Below, piece by piece: positions 59,712-64,000 of a stretch of DNA of 64,000 nt (positions within the stretch are counted from its first letter, which is position 1; each line of letters begins with the position of its first letter). A program made the position numbers and the translations under genes. This DNA comes from CALNZV01 sp942491115. Its GTDB lineage: Bacteria; Desulfobacterota; Desulfobacteria; Desulfobacterales; UBA5852. The notes under the pieces were generated by a model that was given only the letters and a program-made list of their open reading frames with translations, was not told the DNA's origin and did no database searches. The stretch covers positions 372,001-436,000 of the forward strand of contig CALNZV010000007.1 of NCBI GenBank assembly GCA_942491115.1. Reading direction: 5' to 3'.

Positions 59712-62309
59712 TCACTGTCCGCATACGATATTCACCAGTTTGTCTTTGACGACGATGACCTTGCGGATGGTTTTCCCGACATAGAACCCTTTGGTTTTTT
59801 CGTCGGCGAGGGCCGCCGCCTTGATGGCATCCTCGTCGGCGTCCGACGGAACGGTCACTCGGCTTCGCAGTTTCCCATTGACCTGGATAACGATCAACCG
59901 ATCGTCCTTGATCAAGACATCCTTTCGATAAGTGGGCCATGGCGTTGAAAAGACACTGTCTGAATAGCCCAACGACTCCCATAGCTCTTCTGAGAAATGG
60001 GGGACGATGGGGGAGAGTAGAAGAATGATCGATTCAAACGCCTTCCTGACCACCGCGGGCGTTCTCGGATCGTTTTCTGTTGTGTCGAGGCTCGACAGGG
60101 TATTCACCAGTTCCATGACCGCGCTGATGGCCGTGTTGAAATGAAACCGGTCTTCGATGTCTCGGGTCACTCTCTGAATGGTTTCGTGGGTTTTCCGGTA
60201 GAGGGCCTTCAGGGAGTCTGCCAGGGGGGCCGGAGGGCCGCTGTAAGGTTCGGCCTGAGAGATATCCGCCATCCAGCCGCAGGCTAGCCGCCATACCCGG
60301 TTCAGAAAACGAAATCCACCGTCAACCCCCCTCTCGCTCCACTCCAGATCCCGTTCAGGGGGGGCGGCAAAGAGGCAGAAAAGCCGGGTCGTGTCGGCCC
60401 CGTATTTCCCGAGGAGCACATTGGGGTCGACCACATTCTTCTTCGACTTGGACATCTTCTCGACCCGTCCGATGGTTGCCGGTTGGCCGCATTGATTGCA
60501 GTGACGGTTTTCTGGGTCCCCCTCCACCTGCTCCGGGAAGAGAAATCCGTGTTCCGGGCAGGAAACGGTCTCTTTGCATACCATCCCCTGGGTCAGCAGT
60601 CGAGTGAACGGCTCTTTGCTTTCCAGCAGGCCGAAATCATTCAGCACCCTGGTGAAATAACGGGAGTAAAGCAAATGCAGAACCGCGTGCTCGACCCCGC
60701 CGATGTATTGATCCACCGGCATCCAATAGGCGACCGCATCGCGGTCGAACATGCCCCCCGTGTACCGGGGACTGCAGTAACGTTCAAAATACCAAGACGA
60801 CTCGACAAACGTATCCATGGTGTCGGTTTCCCGTCGGGCATCGTCCGCTCCGCACTTTGGGCAGCGGGTTTGGGAAAACGACGCCAGGCTCGGCAACGGC
60901 GATTTCCCTCCCTCCAGCAAATCGGCATCCTCAGGCAGGACGATCGGCAGATCCGATTCGTCGACCGGAACGATCCCGCAGCGAGGGCAGTGAATGATCG
61001 GTATCGGCGCCCCCCAATAGCGTTGGCGGGATATGCCCCAATCCCTGAGCCGAAAGCTTATCGTCCGTTTGCCGATGCCTCTGGCCTCCAGGGTGTTAGC
61101 GATTTGCTCCATGGCGTCACGGTTGCCCATGCCGTCAAATTCCACGGAGTTCGCCATCAGTCCGTCCCCGCTGTAGGCCGCCGTCATGGACTCCGGGTCC
61201 AGGGTCTCGTCCTGTGGCTGGATCACCACAACGATCGGCAAATCGTATTTGCGGGCGAAATCGAGATCGCGCTGGTCATGGGCCGGCACGGACATCACCG
61301 CCCCGGTTCCGTACTCCATGAGGGCAAAATTAGCTGAATAGACGGGCATCCGTCGGCCGGTCATGGGATTGAGGCAGTAGCTGCCGGTGAATACCCCCTC
61401 CTTCTCGTAGGCCTCAATGCCTCGAATCGACCGGTCCTGCAAGGCAATCCGGTCGACAAAGTCTTGAACCGCTTTTTCCTCCGGCTTTCCCTCACACAGT
61501 TTGCTCACCAGTGGGTGCTCGGGTGCCAGGCACATGAAGGTGGCTCCGAAGACGGTGTCATGGCGGGTGGTAAAGACGGATATCACCTCATCCGAGCCCT
61601 CCACCGGAAAATGAATCTCGGCACCGAAACTCTTCCCGATCCAGTTCTTCTGCATGGTCAACACCTTCTCCGGCCAACCCGGCAGTCGATCGCAATACAT
61701 GAGAAGATCTTCGGCGTAATCGGTGATGCGAAAAAACCACTGGGACAGCTTTTGTTGCCGGACGCTCATTCCGCAACGCCAGCACAGACCGCTTTCCACC
61801 TGTTCGTTGGCCAGCACGGTCTGGCAGGTGTTGCACCAGTTGACGAACGCTTCCTTTCGATACGCCATCCCCTTTTCATACATTTTCAGGAAAAGCCACT
61901 GCTCCCACCGGTAGTATTCAGGCCGACAGGTGGCAATTTCCCGGCCCCAGTCGTAGGAAAACCCGAGGCGTTTCAACTGCTCCCGCATGGCCGAAATATT
62001 GTCATAGGTCCAGGTTGCCGGATGGCTGTTATTGGCGATGGCGGCATTCTCCGCCGGCATACCGAAAGCATCCCATCCCATGGGGTGCAGCACGTTGAAG
62101 CCCTGCATCCGTTTGTAGCGGGCCACCACATCACCAATGGTGTAATTTCGGACGTGGCCCATGTGGATTTTTCCGGAAGGATAGGGAAACATTTCGAGCA
62201 GATAATATTTCTTCCGCCGGGCGTCCTCCTCGACTGTGAACAAGCCGGAGGTCTCCCATATACGCTGCCACTTTCCTTCAATGGCATCAGCGTTGTATTT
62301 GGGCTCCAT
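59712..62309 (-). CDS. leuS: Leucyl-tRNA synthetase
   Basis: Charges tRNA(Leu). 865 residues. HIGH-type motif in FPYPSGKIHMGHVRNYTIGDV, a CP1 editing domain (~220-420: VFGATFMCLAPEHPL, YGTGAVMSVPAHDQRD), KMSKS in VEKMSKSKKNVVDPN, and the LeuRS tail. CNTCQTV and CPRCG are zinc-type pairs. The ATG at 62309 (AAGGGAG 10 bases upstream) is used rather than 62390. It is followed by lptE, and divergent from the RNase E/G gene. Confidence 0.97.
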   Translation of the reverse strand: MEPKYNADAIEGKWQRIWETSGLFTVEEDARRKKYYLLEMFPYPSGKIHMGHVRNYTIGDVVARYKRMQGFNVLHPMGWDAFGMPAENAAIANNSHPATWTYDNISAMREQLKRLGFSYDWGREIATCRPEYYRWEQWLFLKMYEKGMAYRKEAFVNWCNTCQTVLANEQVESGLCWRCGMSVRQQKLSQWFFRITDYAEDLLMYCDRLPGWPEKVLTMQKNWIGKSFGAEIHFPVEGSDEVISVFTTRHDTVFGATFMCLAPEHPLVSKLCEGKPEEKAVQDFVDRIALQDRSIRGIEAYEKEGVFTGSYCLNPMTGRRMPVYSANFALMEYGTGAVMSVPAHDQRDLDFARKYDLPIVVVIQPQDETLDPESMTAAYSGDGLMANSVEFDGMGNRDAMEQIANTLEARGIGKRTISFRLRDWGISRQRYWGAPIPIIHCPRCGIVPVDESDLPIVLPEDADLLEGGKSPLPSLASFSQTRCPKCGADDARRETDTMDTFVESSWYFERYCSPRYTGGMFDRDAVAYWMPVDQYIGGVEHAVLHLLYSRYFTRVLNDFGLLESKEPFTRLLTQGMVCKETVSCPEHGFLFPEQVEGDPENRHCNQCGQPATIGRVEKMSKSKKNVVDPNVLLGKYGADTTRLFCLFAAPPERDLEWSERGVDGGFRFLNRVWRLACGWMADISQAEPYSGPPAPLADSLKALYRKTHETIQRVTRDIEDRFHFNTAISAVMELVNTLSSLDTTENDPRTPAVVRKAFESIILLLSPIVPHFSEELWESLGYSDSVFSTPWPTYRKDVLIKDDRLIVIQVNGKLRSRVTVPSDADEDAIKAAALADEKTKGFYVGKTIRKVIVVKDKLVNIVCGQ

Positions 62310-62483
62310 CGATGAAACTCCCTTCCCTTGAGGGGGCCCGAAGCGGGCTCGAAACGTCTTGTCGATACGGCGGGTTGGGAACCTCCCCACCGGGGTGTTT
62401 GGCAGGCTTCCTCATGCCATACTATAGGGCAAATATCAAGGCTGCGGCCCACCTCGCACCTCCAGCGGCAAGGGAGAAATCAT

Positions 62484-62513
62484 TTGACTTCAACTTCCCA
62501 AAGCCATTAAGAT
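62484..62513 (+). promoter_or_regulatory. Candidate sigma-70 promoter of the RNase E/G gene
   Basis: TTGACT (62484-62489), an 18-base spacer and TAAGAT (62508-62513) point right. It would leave a ~150-base leader before the ATG at 62669. RNase E genes often autoregulate through such leaders; nothing specific is visible here. Confidence 0.4.
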
Positions 62514-62668
62514 ATCAGATAGCTATTGATGCAGATCGCCCAGATGTTCGGACCAGTAGAGAGCCTCGTCGGCCCTGGGGGCGGATCATGACACCTCCGG
62601 GTCGAACGCCGTCACTATTCCGGATACCTATTGTCGGCAACACTCTATCAAACGGGGAAACAACCTCA

Positions 62669-64000
62669 ATGAGCAGTAAGATCATCATCAACGCGATGGA
62701 CTCCGAAGAGTGCCGTATCGCTAAAATCAAAGACAACAAGCTCGAAGAATTCCACACGGAAAGTGCTGGACACGAAATCACCCAGGGAAACATCTACAAA
62801 GGCATCATCACCCGCATCGAACCCAGCCTGCAGGCCGTTTTTGTGGATTATGGCGCCGAGAAAAACGGCTTTCTCCAAATTCAGGAAATCCACAGCGACT
62901 ATTTCCACGACAGCGCAAACGGCGATCGATCGATCCAGAGCCTGGTCCGCCGAGGTCAGGAACTGTTGGTTCAGGTGACCAAGGAGCCCATCATGAACAA
63001 AGGCGCCATGCTCACCACATTCCTTTCTCTCGCCGGCCGCTATGTCGTATTGATGCCCGGAAACGATACCCGGGGTATTTCACGAAAAATCGACAGTGAG
63101 GAGGAACGAAAACGGTTGAAGGACATTCTGTCCACGGTCAAGATCACCGAGGGATTCGGTATCATTATCCGAACGGCCGGGGCCGAGTGCACCAAAACGC
63201 TCATCAACAAGGACCAGACCTATCTGATGCGCCTGTGGCGAACCATGAAAGGGAATGTCATGAAGGTGAAGGCTCCCGAACTCATGTACAAGGAGCGAAA
63301 TTTAGTACTGCGTTCCATCCGGGATTATTTCACCGACGATATCTCCGAGGTGCTCATCGACGACCCTTCGGTATTCATGGAAGTCAAAAATTTTATGAAT
63401 ATCATCGCTCCCAAGCAGGCCAAGATCGTCAGGCAATATAATGGGAACAAACCGATCTTCTCCAAGTATCAGCTGGAGAATCAGATTGCCTCCGTATTCG
63501 ACCCCAGGGTGCCCCTCAAATCCGGCGGTTCGATCGTCATCGCCCAAACCGAAGCCCTGGTCGCCATCGATGTCAACTCAGGGAAAGCCACTCAGCGCCG
63601 AAACATCGAGGAAACCGCTCTTCAAACCAATCTCGAGGCCGCGGAGGAAATCGCCCGGCAGCTCAGGCTCAGGGACCTGGGTGGCCTGATCGTCCTCGAC
63701 TTCATCGATATGAGGGAGGCCAAAAACCGATCCGAGGTGGAACGGGTCATCAAGGCTCACCTCAAACTGGACAAGGCGAGAACAAAGGTTGGCCGCATTT
63801 CCCGATTCGGATTGATGGAAATGTCCCGACAGCGGATCCGCCCCTCCATCGATTTCGGCAGTTTCCAGACCTGCCCCCACTGTCGGGGAAAAGGTCAGGT
63901 GCCGTCCACAGAGACGCTGGGCATCCGGTTCCTTAGAAAACTCGGTATGGAATTTTTCAAAGAAGGCTCTCTGACCGTCACAGGGACGGTGCCCGTTGAG
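62669..64000 (+). CDS. Ribonuclease E/G family, 3' end outside window
   Basis: 444 codons are present and the frame is still open at base 64000. The N-terminal S1 domain (ITQGNIYKGIITRIEPSLQAVFVDYGAEKNGFLQ) is followed by the 5'-sensor/RNase H-like part (YLMRLWRTMKGN). The DNase I-like catalytic region carries the two Mg-binding Asp in VAIDVNSGK and IVLDFIDM. The Zn-link is CPHCRGKGQ. It should cleave single-stranded RNA in mRNA decay and rRNA processing. Whether it is the RNase E or G subtype depends on the missing C-terminus. The start ATG has ACGGGGAAA upstream. It is divergent from leuS. Confidence 0.93.
   Translation, partial: MSSKIIINAMDSEECRIAKIKDNKLEEFHTESAGHEITQGNIYKGIITRIEPSLQAVFVDYGAEKNGFLQIQEIHSDYFHDSANGDRSIQSLVRRGQELLVQVTKEPIMNKGAMLTTFLSLAGRYVVLMPGNDTRGISRKIDSEEERKRLKDILSTVKITEGFGIIIRTAGAECTKTLINKDQTYLMRLWRTMKGNVMKVKAPELMYKERNLVLRSIRDYFTDDISEVLIDDPSVFMEVKNFMNIIAPKQAKIVRQYNGNKPIFSKYQLENQIASVFDPRVPLKSGGSIVIAQTEALVAIDVNSGKATQRRNIEETALQTNLEAAEEIARQLRLRDLGGLIVLDFIDMREAKNRSEVERVIKAHLKLDKARTKVGRISRFGLMEMSRQRIRPSIDFGSFQTCPHCRGKGQVPSTETLGIRFLRKLGMEFFKEGSLTVTGTVPVE

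Noticed and set aside
1..64000. CRISPR arrays, tRNA or rRNA genes, transposases or phage genes
   Set aside because: None was found by reading both strands; no regularly spaced repeats beyond the 27-bp units and no transposase-like protein.

Overview
This is a 64 kb chromosomal window from a GC-rich Gram-negative bacterium. The gene families point to a sulfate-reducing Desulfobacterota (Desulfobacteraceae/Desulfosarcinaceae type). Indicators are a PSP1 protein next to metG, a CooC-type ATPase, a TauE/SafE exporter next to a sigma-54 two-component system, LPS genes (kdsB, lptE) and an RNase E/G next to leuS. No rRNA, tRNA, CRISPR array, IS element or phage gene was seen, and the taxonomic placement is inference. 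The window is mostly housekeeping and envelope genes with several poorly described accessory operons.

Layout. 1-8225 (+): PSP1 fragment, metG, a penicillin-binding transpeptidase, kdsB and a 1259-residue GlmS-like protein. 8306-12265 (-): eno with a LolA-like exported protein, ended by a strong terminator, then pyrG. 12653-15099: a winged-helix/coiled-coil protein (+), a three-TM protein and a TauE/SafE exporter (-). 15472-19793 (-): a PhnD-like lipoprotein, a HAMP-PAS histidine kinase and a sigma-54 response regulator. A candidate sigma-54 promoter lies upstream of the exporter. 20020-29616: a giant DUF748/AsmA-like protein, YjbQ, a U32 peptidase, a CooC ATPase, a Ski2-like helicase and a Dgk1/SEC59-like kinase. 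29941-36962: a TPR/cadherin-like/SPOR protein, lgt, an NMT1-type ABC transporter and a thioesterase.

37681-40546 (+) is a sensory-looking operon: a DUF8082-like protein, an ABC_sub_bind lipoprotein and a zinc-ribbon/Cache/HAMP protein with no output domain. 40640-44166 (-) is a tightly overlapping MaoC, M20 peptidase, 2-haloacid dehalogenase and D-threonine-aldolase-like operon. 44426-51375 (-) holds a cupin, a methyltransferase, a Tat-exported PLP enzyme, several hypotheticals, an NlpE-META lipoprotein split by a frameshift and a YdcF protein. 51596-54032 (+) is a HisKA_2 kinase with an in-frame TGA in its ATPase domain, overlapped by a PAS/LuxR response regulator. 54283-58619 holds an OmpA lipoprotein, a GT4 glycosyltransferase and the murJ-ftsB-TPR operon. 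The end holds rpsT, leuS-lptE and an RNase E/G gene that runs off the window.

Most worth a second look: the GlmS-like protein has an internal glutaminase cysteine behind a 57-residue leader plus extra domains. The PhnD/kinase/sigma-54 regulator with the exporter may form one sensory circuit. Two genes (the HisKA_2 kinase and NlpE-META) look interrupted but might be recoded. Many starts were moved inward from the longest open frame on the strength of ribosome binding sites, lipoboxes or family length; these choices are noted entry by entry.
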